Below are positions 15,801 through 23,041 of a stretch of 64,000 bases of DNA, in pieces. Under the pieces are notes generated by a model, which had not been told where the DNA came from, did not search any database, and saw only the letters and a program-made list of their open reading frames with translations. Position 1 is the stretch's first letter, and the number at the start of each line of letters is the position of its first letter. Both the position numbers and the translations under genes were made by a program. Source of the stretch: an uncultured Olsenella sp. (GTDB lineage Bacteria; Actinomycetota; Coriobacteriia; Coriobacteriales; Atopobiaceae); NCBI GenBank assembly GCA_934660915.1, contig CAKUIF010000010.1, forward strand, positions 1-64,000. The letters are read 5' to 3'.

Positions 15801-15852
15801 TCCCAGACGCGGACCTTGGCCATAAGGCCGCTTATGTCTGGGATTTTTCCCG
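15801..15852 (+). terminator. terminator upstream of the lysis block
   Basis: A perfect 10-bp inverted repeat (15801-15810 against 15838-15847) encloses a second partial stem and is followed by a run of T on the plus strand. It lies just upstream of the recombinase gene on the opposite strand. It would stop rightward transcription coming through the shufflon and insulate the lysis block. Confidence 0.75.
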
Positions 15853-15857
15853 GCGGG

Positions 15858-15877
15858 GGACCGGAGTTCGAGCATGG
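15858..15877 (+). promoter_or_regulatory. conserved element GGGGAC-N7-CGAGCAT, copy 2
   Basis: GGGGAC at 15858 and CGAGCAT at 15871 have the same 13-base offset as the copies before the portal and tail chaperone genes. It follows a terminator and ends 35 bases before the first ATG of the block. Confidence 0.5.
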
Positions 15878-15912
15878 GACCAACAAGGACCACGACAGTT
15901 TTGGAGGACACC

Positions 15913-15951
15913 ATGCACGACAACGAGCTTATGCAGAACGGGGCGCAGTAG
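15913..15951 (+). CDS. 12-aa leader ORF before the lysis block
   Basis: An ATG with a strong ribosome binding site (TTGGAGGA) opens a 12-codon ORF, MHDNELMQNGAQ. Its TAG overlaps the GTG start of the next gene by one base (TAGTG). The next gene lacks a good ribosome binding site of its own, so ribosomes finishing the leader probably re-initiate there. It may be a translational coupler rather than a functional peptide. Confidence 0.5.
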   Translation: MHDNELMQNGAQ

Positions 15952-16289
15952 TGGAGGTTGTTTTCAGTCTCGCCCTCGCCGCGTTCGTCTCCGGCATCGT
16001 GGGCGCGTTCGTCTCTTCCGTCGTGGCTTCCATCAAGTCCCAGGGCCACAAGGCGCAGCGACGCGCCACGGAGGAGAGGACCGAGCTTGAGTCCATGAAG
16101 GCGGGCATTAGGGCCTTGCTCTGGTGCGAGCTTGAGCGGATTCACTCGGTGGCAATGTCAAAAGGAGGTCTGACGGTAGACCAGCGCAGGCACCTTGAGA
16201 GCGTCTACTCGGCCTATCACGGCCTTGGCGGCAACGGCACCGGAACCCGCCTTTTCCAAGACTCGATGGAAATGCAGGTGATCGACTGA
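15951..16289 (+). CDS. membrane-anchored phage protein near holin (112 aa)
   Basis: The product starts at GTG with a hydrophobic N-terminal helix (about 4-27) followed by a charged coiled segment. The C-terminal pattern LTVDQRRHLESVYSAYHGLGGNGTGTRLF is common in proteins encoded near holins of siphophages. Function there is unproven. Longer upstream frames cross the recombinase region and have no ribosome binding site. The stop overlaps the next start as TGATG. Confidence 0.65.
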   Translation: MEVVFSLALAAFVSGIVGAFVSSVVASIKSQGHKAQRRATEERTELESMKAGIRALLWCELERIHSVAMSKGGLTVDQRRHLESVYSAYHGLGGNGTGTRLFQDSMEMQVID

Positions 16290-16624
16290 TGGCCGCTCAT
16301 TACAAGCGACACAGCGGCGTAGGGTCTGCAGTCATCCTTTCCGTCATGTACGTGTCCACCGTCGGCTACCTCGCCTTTGTGGTGTGGCTCTACTCAACCC
16401 TTTTCGTGTTCCCGCCTACTGAGGTGACCATGGGCTTCTTCGCCGTGTTCTGCGTCGAGACGGCGAGCATGGCTGCGTTAAAGATGGCGAAGGAGAAGGG
16501 CGGGCCGATGCCGCAGAAGAGCAACGGTTTCATGCAGTCCATGGGCGTTTCCCAGCAGGGGGCGTTCGACACCTTGGCGCAACAGGAATGGGATACAAGC
16601 AACGGAGGTTCCACCAATGAGTAA
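16289..16624 (+). CDS. two-helix membrane protein of the lysis block (111 aa)
   Basis: Two predicted membrane helices (about 12-40 and 47-67) are followed by a Gln/Ser-rich soluble tail. It could be a holin, an antiholin or another membrane-active lysis protein. Its last codons contain CAAGCAACGGAGG, which also provides the ribosome binding site for the next gene, and the two genes overlap by eight bases. Confidence 0.6.
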   Translation: MAAHYKRHSGVGSAVILSVMYVSTVGYLAFVVWLYSTLFVFPPTEVTMGFFAVFCVETASMAALKMAKEKGGPMPQKSNGFMQSMGVSQQGAFDTLAQQEWDTSNGGSTNE

Positions 16625-16907
16625 CGACGTTCTCTCTAAGCTCACGAGCCGTAAGTTCTGGCTCATGATCGCGGCCTTCCTCGGCTCCATCGGCGCGAGC
16701 ATCGCGGGCATCACCACGGGCAACGACGCGGTAACCACCATCGGCACCGTGTGCGCCGTCCTCTCCGCTGCCATTTACGCGGCCTGCGAAGCCGCCGTTG
16801 ACGTGGCACGCATCGGCACCGAGAAGACCACCAAGACCCTCACCGCGTCCGGCAAGGACGCTGCCGCGATCATCGCAGGGACCGGCTCTGATGTTCCCGC
16901 TGCGTAA
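16617..16907 (+). CDS. probable holin (96 aa)
   Basis: 96 residues with two hydrophobic segments (about 14-32 and 40-62) and a charged N terminus (LTSRKFWLMIAAFLGSIGAS). This resembles small class II-type phage holins that permeabilise the membrane and release the endolysin. GGAGG lies eight bases before the ATG. The location directly before the endolysin module supports the call. Confidence 0.7.
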   Translation: MSNDVLSKLTSRKFWLMIAAFLGSIGASIAGITTGNDAVTTIGTVCAVLSAAIYAACEAAVDVARIGTEKTTKTLTASGKDAAAIIAGTGSDVPAA

Positions 16908-17154
16908 GGAAGCAATCGTGCGCCTGTGCGTGGCCTTGTCGCTTGTTATAGCGGCTGAGGTGCTTGTTATAGCTGCCCTATCCGCGTGGGCTACGAGCGT
17001 GGGCGCGGGCGGCGGGCCGATGCTGCGCGAGCCGAAGGAGACCGTAAGCGACCGCATGGCATACAAGACGGTCGTTGAGGACTATCCGGGCGGCTCCACT
17101 TGGCGCGAGTACGCAGACGGGACCGTTCAGTACATAACCGTTGGAGGTAACTAG
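16891..17154 (+). CDS. small single-helix membrane protein (87 aa)
   Basis: I place the start at the ATG at 16891 inside the end of the holin gene (MFPLRKEAIVRLCVALSLVI), because the product then begins with a basic stretch and a membrane helix (about 10-32). The C-terminal part (WREYADGTVQYITVGG) is soluble. The gene lies between holin and endolysin and could be a spanin-like or regulatory lysis protein. Its stop overlaps the endolysin start as TAGTG. Confidence 0.55.
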   Translation: MFPLRKEAIVRLCVALSLVIAAEVLVIAALSAWATSVGAGGGPMLREPKETVSDRMAYKTVVEDYPGGSTWREYADGTVQYITVGGN

Positions 17155-17807
17155 TGAGCATCACTTTAGACAGACTCAAGAGCGCGTGGCGCACGACCCC
17201 ATGGCCGGGCGCTTCCCTGTGCGCCACGTGGACCACTCGGGTTTTCAGCAACGCCGGGGCCGGGTGGTTCGGCGGCAACGCCTGCGACCAGTACCGCAAC
17301 TGGTGCAACCATCCTATTGCCGACGTTCAGCCGGGAATGATCGTGGCCGTTCCCTCGTGGCCCGGCACCAGCGCGGGCAAGGTCTACGGCCACGTCGGAA
17401 TCTACATCGGCAACGGCACCGTTCGCCACTCGGTCACCAGCGGCGTCCAGGAGATGGCCCTCACCAAGTGGGTTTCCACCTACGGCCAGACCCATACGGT
17501 CAAGTGCGGCTGGATGGGCGGCGTTCAGGTCGTGTCTTCCGGCAACGCCACGGCACCCGCAACCAACACTTCAAGCAACGGAGGTTTCGACTTGGCTACC
17601 ATGCAGACCATCTATTTAGGCTCTAGGGGCAATCAGGTTAAGACGCTGCAGGCCGTCCTCAACGGTCGCTACGGATGCAGCCTTGCCGTTGACGGCGTGT
17701 TCGGAAACGACACCAAGTATTGCGTTGGCCTTTTCCAGAGCAAGCACGGGCTTGCAAACGACGGCGTTGTTGGCCCCGCCACGTGGCGCAAGCTTCTCGC
17801 GGAGTAG
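17154..17807 (+). CDS. endolysin: CHAP amidase/endopeptidase plus peptidoglycan-binding domain
   Basis: 217 residues starting at GTG. The N-terminal CHAP domain has the catalytic Cys in SLCATW (C23) and the His in GHVGIYIG (about 82). It cleaves peptidoglycan. A Ser/Thr-rich linker follows (about 125-145). The C-terminal PG_binding_1 repeat (about 150-217: LGSRGNQVKTLQAVLN, FGNDTKYCVGLFQ, GVVGPATW) anchors it to the wall. The Cys and His are both present, so it should be active. Confidence 0.9.
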   Translation: MSITLDRLKSAWRTTPWPGASLCATWTTRVFSNAGAGWFGGNACDQYRNWCNHPIADVQPGMIVAVPSWPGTSAGKVYGHVGIYIGNGTVRHSVTSGVQEMALTKWVSTYGQTHTVKCGWMGGVQVVSSGNATAPATNTSSNGGFDLATMQTIYLGSRGNQVKTLQAVLNGRYGCSLAVDGVFGNDTKYCVGLFQSKHGLANDGVVGPATWRKLLAE

Positions 17808-17817
17808 GGGAGCGACG

Positions 17818-17931
17818 ATGCCTTACCCTTCCCCCGCCGACGAGCACCCAGACGATGTGATTAACGCCGTCCTGCTCGTCGTTCTCGCGCTGATGATTCT
17901 CGTCGGAGTCCCAATGGCAATCTTCGGCTAG
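17818..17931 (+). CDS. 37-aa membrane peptide after the endolysin
   Basis: GGGGAGCG precedes an ATG at 17818. The product has a soluble start (MPYPSPADEHPDDV) and one hydrophobic helix to the C terminus. A longer frame reaching back into the endolysin gene has no support. It is probably part of the lysis block; the function is unknown. Confidence 0.5.
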   Translation: MPYPSPADEHPDDVINAVLLVVLALMILVGVPMAIFG

Positions 17932-17983
17932 CTCGAACCTACTGTGACCTAGCTGTGACCTTACGTTAGCCGTTGCATTAGCT

Positions 17984-18015
17984 GCCCTCTCCGCTTCGGC
18001 GGGGAGGGCCTTTTT
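17984..18015 (+). terminator. terminator after the lysis block
   Basis: An 11-bp stem (17984-17994 against 17999-18009, one G-T pair) with a TTCG loop is followed by C and five T. Just upstream, CTGTGACCT is repeated in tandem (about 17942-17961). Confidence 0.92.
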
Positions 18016-18032
18016 ATGCCGAACCGGCAGTC

Positions 18033-18052
18033 GGGGACACCAACCCGACCAT
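18033..18052 (+). promoter_or_regulatory. conserved element GGGGAC-N7-CGACCAT, copy 3
   Basis: GGGGACAC at 18033 and CGACCAT at 18046 match copy 1 at 15 of 20 positions, with identical spacing. It follows a terminator and ends 34 bases before the chaperone ATG. It probably starts the tail block transcript. Confidence 0.55.
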
Positions 18053-18086
18053 TCCAGCCAGTCGTTACCCAACGAAAGGATTTGGA

Positions 18087-18449
18087 ATGAACAACGGCAA
18101 GATCACGTTCACCAGGTGCGGTTCAGACGAGGTCGTGGGCAGCTATCCAATGTCTAACGGCATTTACAACTTCGCCTATGTGCTGCTCACCAAGGCTAAC
18201 AACACTGACGTTCTCAGCGACAAGGAGGTGTCGGGTCTGTACGTGGCTTATCTGGCCGCTAAGCTCGCCCGAATCAAGGGCATTCCCGACCTCAAGCCGA
18301 AGACCGTCACCGCTGAGGACCTTTTCATCTTCAACACCGTCTTCGATTTCGAGCTTGACATTCCGGAGACTCCCGCCGAGTCCACGGGCGCTGAGCAGGA
18401 GATTGACGAAAACCCTACGGATACGCTGCCCGAGTCCTCCGAGGGTTAG
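18087..18449 (+). CDS. tail assembly chaperone (gpG-like)
   Basis: 120 residues with an acidic C terminus and a ribosome binding site (AAAGGA). Position between the tail tube/lysis genes and the tape measure gene, plus the downstream -1 frame, match the lambda gpG/gpGT pair. These proteins coat the tape measure protein during tail assembly. About 35 codons before the end an A-AAC-CCT heptamer occurs in frame. Confidence 0.72.
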   Translation: MNNGKITFTRCGSDEVVGSYPMSNGIYNFAYVLLTKANNTDVLSDKEVSGLYVAYLAAKLARIKGIPDLKPKTVTAEDLFIFNTVFDFELDIPETPAESTGAEQEIDENPTDTLPESSEG

Positions 18450-18667
18450 CGAAATTCACCGGTGACTCGGTCCTAGAGCTTGCCCGCTTGGCAGACGAGT
18501 GCCCGGAGCTGTGGCTGCAGCTCCATTACGACATGGAGCTTGCCGCCGAGAAGGCAAGGCCCGAAGAGAGGCCGACATGGAGGAAGCCCGGTGAGAAGGC
18601 GGTTGACGCACGCGACCGCCTGCGGAAGGAGAGGGAAGAAGCCAAGCGCAAGCTAGGAGTTGAATAA
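18087..18667 (+). CDS. tail assembly chaperone frameshift fusion (gpGT-like)
   Basis: After the heptamer A-AAC-CCT at 18410-18416 a -1 slip keeps the frame open to the TAA at 18665-18667. The new part reads LAKFTGDSVLELARLADECP and then a basic tail, as expected of a T domain. The -1 frame is closed by TGA at 18392 and 18404, so the shift must occur after 18406. No independent start with a ribosome binding site serves this frame. A second slip point at GAG-GGT-TAG (18441-18449) is possible but weaker. Confidence 0.6.
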
Positions 18668-18670
18668 GGC

Positions 18671-19096
18671 TTGTACACAATCGAGGTTCAGAACCTAGAC
18701 GAGACGATTGAGTCAATCGCAGAGATTGACTCGCAGATGGCAAAGAACCTCAAGCGGCGAATCCGCGAGGTCGTTAAGCCGACGCTTGCTAAGGCTCGGT
18801 CGTATGCCCACGTGGGCGCATACCCAACGGGCAAATACGCATCCTCCCTATCTCTAAAGACATACGCAACGGGCGTGAAGTTCGTCTCTAACGACGAAGC
18901 GGGCGGCGTTAAGGAGTTCGCGCATCAGGGGGCCTTGATTCAATCAGGCTCCCGCGCGGGCCGTCGCGCAGGTGTGCCCATCGGCTCTGAACCTCCCCGC
19001 GCACTGCTCAAGGCGATTTTGCAGGACGAGGAACACATCGTCGAGCAGGTCAACGAAGCGGTTATCGAGACGTGTGAGCTTGTGAACAGGGGTTAA
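18671..19096 (+). CDS. HK97 gp10-like tail/minor structural protein (141 aa)
   Basis: Starts at TTG three bases after the fusion stop, with GGAG and AAGG upstream. 141 residues, with the segment RIREVVKPTLAKARSYAHVG and GAYPTGKYASSL resembling HK97 gp10 family proteins. These are usually encoded near the tail tube and here precede the tape measure gene. Function is inferred from similarity of layout. Confidence 0.55.
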   Translation: MYTIEVQNLDETIESIAEIDSQMAKNLKRRIREVVKPTLAKARSYAHVGAYPTGKYASSLSLKTYATGVKFVSNDEAGGVKEFAHQGALIQSGSRAGRRAGVPIGSEPPRALLKAILQDEEHIVEQVNEAVIETCELVNRG

Positions 19097-19099
19097 TCA

Positions 19100-22000
19100 A
19101 TGGGCAAAGCATCAATCACAATCAGTGTCGGCGCACTGTGGAACGGCGGGCCTGAGCTTAAGAAGGTCAACAGCGACCTTAAGACGATGGCCGCGCGTGT
19201 CGCCGCGCTGGACAAGTCCACTACTCAGGGCTTGGCCCTCTCCGGCCAGCACGTCGAGAATCTCGGCAACAAGATATACGACACGGGCGCGAAGATTGAG
19301 AGCATCGGGCGCTCGCTCACCAACAACGTCACCGTCCCGATGTCGGTAGTCGGCGGCTACTGCGTAAATCAGGCCGTCGATTTCGACACCTCGCTCGCCA
19401 ACCTCAACAAGACGGCGGACCTCACGAGCGACCAGCTCAAGGCGCTCGGCGACGCTGCGCTTGAAGCGTCCACCACGCAGCCTGTCACCGCCGCACAGAT
19501 CATCAACGCCGAAGCCCTCGGCGCTCAGCTCGGCATCACGACCGACAACCTCAAGAGCTTCAGCGACGTTGCCAACGGCCTTGACATCGCGACGAACATG
19601 GACATGGAGACTGCGGCAACCGAGATGGCCCAGTTCGCCAACATCACGTCCATGGGCCAGGACAAGCTCAGCAACTACGGCTCCACCATCGTTGACCTTG
19701 GCAACCACCTCGCCACTACCGAGTCCGACATTTCGCATATGTCGCTGCGGCTTGCGGGAATGACCACCACCGCCAACTTCACGCAGGCTGAAATCCTCGG
19801 TATGGCCGGTGCTATGTCCTCGCTCGGCATCAAGGCCGAGGCGGGCGGCTCCGCCATGACGCAGATCGTGTCGAACATCACCAAGGCGGTTGCCAACGGC
19901 TCTGGCGCGGTTGAGGAGTACGCGCGCGTCTCCGGCATGAGCGCGGACGAGTTCGCCGCCAAGTGGCAGTCCTCGCCGATGGAAGCCCTCGAATCCCTTA
20001 TCGACGGCATCAACCGACTCAGCAACGAAGGTCAGGCAACCGACGTTACGCTTACCCAGCTCGGCATTAAGAGCATCAGGCAGGCCGACGTCATGCGCCG
20101 ACTCTCCGGCAACACCGACGTTCTGCATGAAGCCATCGGACGCGCCAACTCGGCGTGGCAGGACAACACCGCGCTCACCGAAGAGGTAGACAAGCGCAAC
20201 GAGTCCCTTGAGAGCCGTTTCCAGACGCTCAAGAACAAGGCCGACGCTGCCGCTATCAAGCTTGGCGGGCCGCTCGCCGAAGCGTTGCTTGACGTTGCCG
20301 ACCGCCTTTCGCCCGTAATCGACGGCATAGCGGACGCTTGCCAGGCATTCGCCGACATGGATTCCGGCACGCAGGGCACCATCCTTGCCCTCGCGGGCGT
20401 TGCCGCTGCCGCCGGTCCCGTCCTCACCGTCACCGGCAAGATCACGCAGGGCGTGGGCAACGTCATCACCGCGTTCGGCAAGACCCAGACCCAAGCCGCC
20501 ATCTTCGGCGACTCGCTCAACACCATCGACGGCGCTTCTATGCGCGTCTACGCTTCAACCGACTCCATGGCCACCAAGCTAGGCATCGCGGGCAACGCTG
20601 CCGCGAAGGCTGCGGGCGGCGCGGAGAACTACGTCTCCGCCTGGGAGAAGATGACCGACGCGGCTAAGGTCGCAGCAGTCAGCCAGGAGAAGTATGAGGC
20701 GGCAGTCGAGAAGGCGGGGGCCTCCACCGGAAAGGCTCGTGACAAGTCGGTCGCGCTTGCCAAGACGTATATCCAGCAGCGCGAGTCTGCGCTTAAGGTC
20801 TATGAAGCCAACGCAAAGCTGGTTTCTACCTTCTCTGGCTCTACCACGGAAGCGGAGAAGGCGGCGGAAGCCGCCGAGAAGGCGACTAATAGGTTTGAAG
20901 CCGAAGGCAAGAGCTGTACCGTTCTGCGCAACAGCCTTGACAAGGTCAAGACCGGGACCGACTACGCTGCAAGCCAGACCGAAGCCCTCAACAAGGCTAT
21001 GGAGAACAGCAAGAAGTCGGCTGGTACGCTCGGATCAAAGCTCGCCACGATTGGCAATACCGCAAAGAGTTATGCAAGCAACGTAGGCACCTTCTTTACG
21101 GAGTTCATTAAGGCTAACGCTGCTTCAATCGCAGTCGCAGGCGTTACTGCTGCCGTAGGCTTCCTCTATACGCAGTATCAGAAGGCGCAGGAAGCGCAGG
21201 AGCTTTACAACAAAGCAACCATGACCACTACCGACATTATGAGCGGCGCAGAGAGCGCGGCTTCTAAGCTCGGCAGTGCCATTGGTTCCATTAAGCCCAA
21301 CGTCGATGGCACGCTAAAGTCGCTCGCGGACCTCAACGGATCTGTTAAAGAGCAGTTCACAAGCTACGAGGTTAGCAGCGGCAAGCTTGACGAGTACGTC
21401 AGCGTGATTAACGAGCTTGCCAACAAGTCTGGCCTTACCGCTACCGAACAATGGAAGCTTTCGCAGGCGGTTGAGGGCTACAACTCCGTGTGCGGAACGT
21501 CCTACTCCGTGACCGACGCGACCAACGGAAAGATTGCCGACGGCAGCGGGGTTATTCAGGAGAACACCGACAAGATCAACGAGAACGCGCAGGCTTGGAA
21601 GCGCAACGCGGAAGCGCAGGCGTACCAAGAGGTTGCGACCCAGTACCTTGAGGAGAAAATCAAGGCAGAGCACGAGCTTGCCTTGGCTCAAGACGAGGTT
21701 AACCGCCTTGAGAATGAATACAACAACGCTGCGACGGACGCCGCAAAGGCTGTTATCAACTCGCAGCTCAAGGAAGCCCGCGACAACGTAGACAAGCTCA
21801 GCGGCGCGGTTGACACCGCAACGAAGAACTACGAGGACTTCGGTGCACGCGCACAGTTGGCAATCTCCGACCTCGACAGTTCCGTGAAGGATGCCGTTTC
21901 CGAAATGCCCGCGAGCATGCAGCAGGCCGGAACCGAGATGGCCTTGAAGTTCTCCGAAGCGATCTCGAACGGTTCTATCTCTGCAAGTGATGCTGCTAAC

Positions 22001-23041
22001 TTCCTCGGGAGCACGGTCACCACAAACCTAAGCGGCATGTCCGGCGATACGCTGGAAGTCGGATTGCTGGTCGCACAGAATCTGGCCGACGGAATCGCCA
22101 ACGGTAGCGTCACGGTTGATCAGGCGAGTTCAGTCCTTGCAAGCTACGCTCAAAGCGGCATTCCAGGCCTTGAGCAGGCATATGCCAACGCTGGTCTCAC
22201 CTGCCCGCAGTCCATGGCAACCTCAATGCTCAGCTCTGGCCAGACGGTTGAGGATGCTGGTAGGAACATTGCGGACAGGGCGAACACAGGGGCCTCCGCA
22301 GCCAACGGCAAGCTTTCCGCTACCGGCACCACGGCTGGTGGCGGGTTTGCGTCCGGCGTTGGCAGCGCTTACGCCGCTGCGTCCGGGGCTGGTAAGAATA
22401 TCGCTAGCGGCGCAAACTCCGGCGCGTCTAGTGGTTCTTCCGCGCTCAGGTCTACTGGTTCTAATGCTGGTGGCGGGTTTGCGTCCGGCGTTGGTAGCTC
22501 CTATGCGGCTGCATCCAGTGCAGGTAAGGACATTGCCAACGCGGCGCAGGGCGGCGCTGAGAGCTGGAACGCGAACACCTCCGGCTCCCACCTCGGTAGC
22601 CAGTTCGCAAGAGGCATCGGATCGGCTTGGAACGCGGTACGCAACAAGGCCCTCGAACTCGTCAACGCGGCTAAGTCCGTCATGGGCTTCTCCGTGCCGG
22701 ACGATGGCCCTTGGTCCGGTTCCGAGAGGGGCGGCGTCACGTCCGGTAGGCACTTGGGCGAGAACTTCGCGCGCGGCATGGCCCTCGCCGTCCCCACGGT
22801 CAGGCAATCCGCGCTCGACCTAGCGGCGGCGGCAAACCCGACTGCGGCGCTCGGCGCGTTCAACTCGGTCCCGTCGCTCGCGGGCGTTCCTTCCGTATCC
22901 GGCTCGGGACAGACGGTGCAAGTTACGAACAACAACGTCTATATCAACGGCGCGAAGGTCAACAACCTTTCCGCCCACGCGCAGGAGCTTATCGGTGAGC
23001 TGTTCGGTGAGGTCGGGGTAGTCGCTGGAATGGGGTACTAA
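19100..23041 (+). CDS. tail tape measure protein (TP901 type)
   Basis: 1313 residues. The core with AQLGITTDNLKSFSDVANGL and AEAGGSAMTQI, about residues 60-420, fits TP901-family tape measure proteins. Later parts are long Ala-rich coiled coils and membrane-prone helices (about 675-695). The C-terminal region has two copies of a 44-residue unit, with GGGFASGVGSAYAAASGAGK near 1081-1100. The protein sets tail length and helps DNA entry. At three bases per residue and about 1.5 A per residue the tail would be near 200 nm, an estimate from general phage knowledge. Confidence 0.9.
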   Translation: MGKASITISVGALWNGGPELKKVNSDLKTMAARVAALDKSTTQGLALSGQHVENLGNKIYDTGAKIESIGRSLTNNVTVPMSVVGGYCVNQAVDFDTSLANLNKTADLTSDQLKALGDAALEASTTQPVTAAQIINAEALGAQLGITTDNLKSFSDVANGLDIATNMDMETAATEMAQFANITSMGQDKLSNYGSTIVDLGNHLATTESDISHMSLRLAGMTTTANFTQAEILGMAGAMSSLGIKAEAGGSAMTQIVSNITKAVANGSGAVEEYARVSGMSADEFAAKWQSSPMEALESLIDGINRLSNEGQATDVTLTQLGIKSIRQADVMRRLSGNTDVLHEAIGRANSAWQDNTALTEEVDKRNESLESRFQTLKNKADAAAIKLGGPLAEALLDVADRLSPVIDGIADACQAFADMDSGTQGTILALAGVAAAAGPVLTVTGKITQGVGNVITAFGKTQTQAAIFGDSLNTIDGASMRVYASTDSMATKLGIAGNAAAKAAGGAENYVSAWEKMTDAAKVAAVSQEKYEAAVEKAGASTGKARDKSVALAKTYIQQRESALKVYEANAKLVSTFSGSTTEAEKAAEAAEKATNRFEAEGKSCTVLRNSLDKVKTGTDYAASQTEALNKAMENSKKSAGTLGSKLATIGNTAKSYASNVGTFFTEFIKANAASIAVAGVTAAVGFLYTQYQKAQEAQELYNKATMTTTDIMSGAESAASKLGSAIGSIKPNVDGTLKSLADLNGSVKEQFTSYEVSSGKLDEYVSVINELANKSGLTATEQWKLSQAVEGYNSVCGTSYSVTDATNGKIADGSGVIQENTDKINENAQAWKRNAEAQAYQEVATQYLEEKIKAEHELALAQDEVNRLENEYNNAATDAAKAVINSQLKEARDNVDKLSGAVDTATKNYEDFGARAQLAISDLDSSVKDAVSEMPASMQQAGTEMALKFSEAISNGSISASDAANFLGSTVTTNLSGMSGDTLEVGLLVAQNLADGIANGSVTVDQASSVLASYAQSGIPGLEQAYANAGLTCPQSMATSMLSSGQTVEDAGRNIADRANTGASAANGKLSATGTTAGGGFASGVGSAYAAASGAGKNIASGANSGASSGSSALRSTGSNAGGGFASGVGSSYAAASSAGKDIANAAQGGAESWNANTSGSHLGSQFARGIGSAWNAVRNKALELVNAAKSVMGFSVPDDGPWSGSERGGVTSGRHLGENFARGMALAVPTVRQSALDLAAAANPTAALGAFNSVPSLAGVPSVSGSGQTVQVTNNNVYINGAKVNNLSAHAQELIGELFGEVGVVAGMGY
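22334..22494 (+). repeat. 132-bp tandem repeat within the tape measure gene
   Basis: A 29-base exact repeat occurs at 22334-22362 and 22466-22494, 132 bases apart, i.e. 44 codons. It encodes AGGGFASGVG twice. The unit is a multiple of three, so copy number could change tail length without breaking the frame. Confidence 0.85.
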
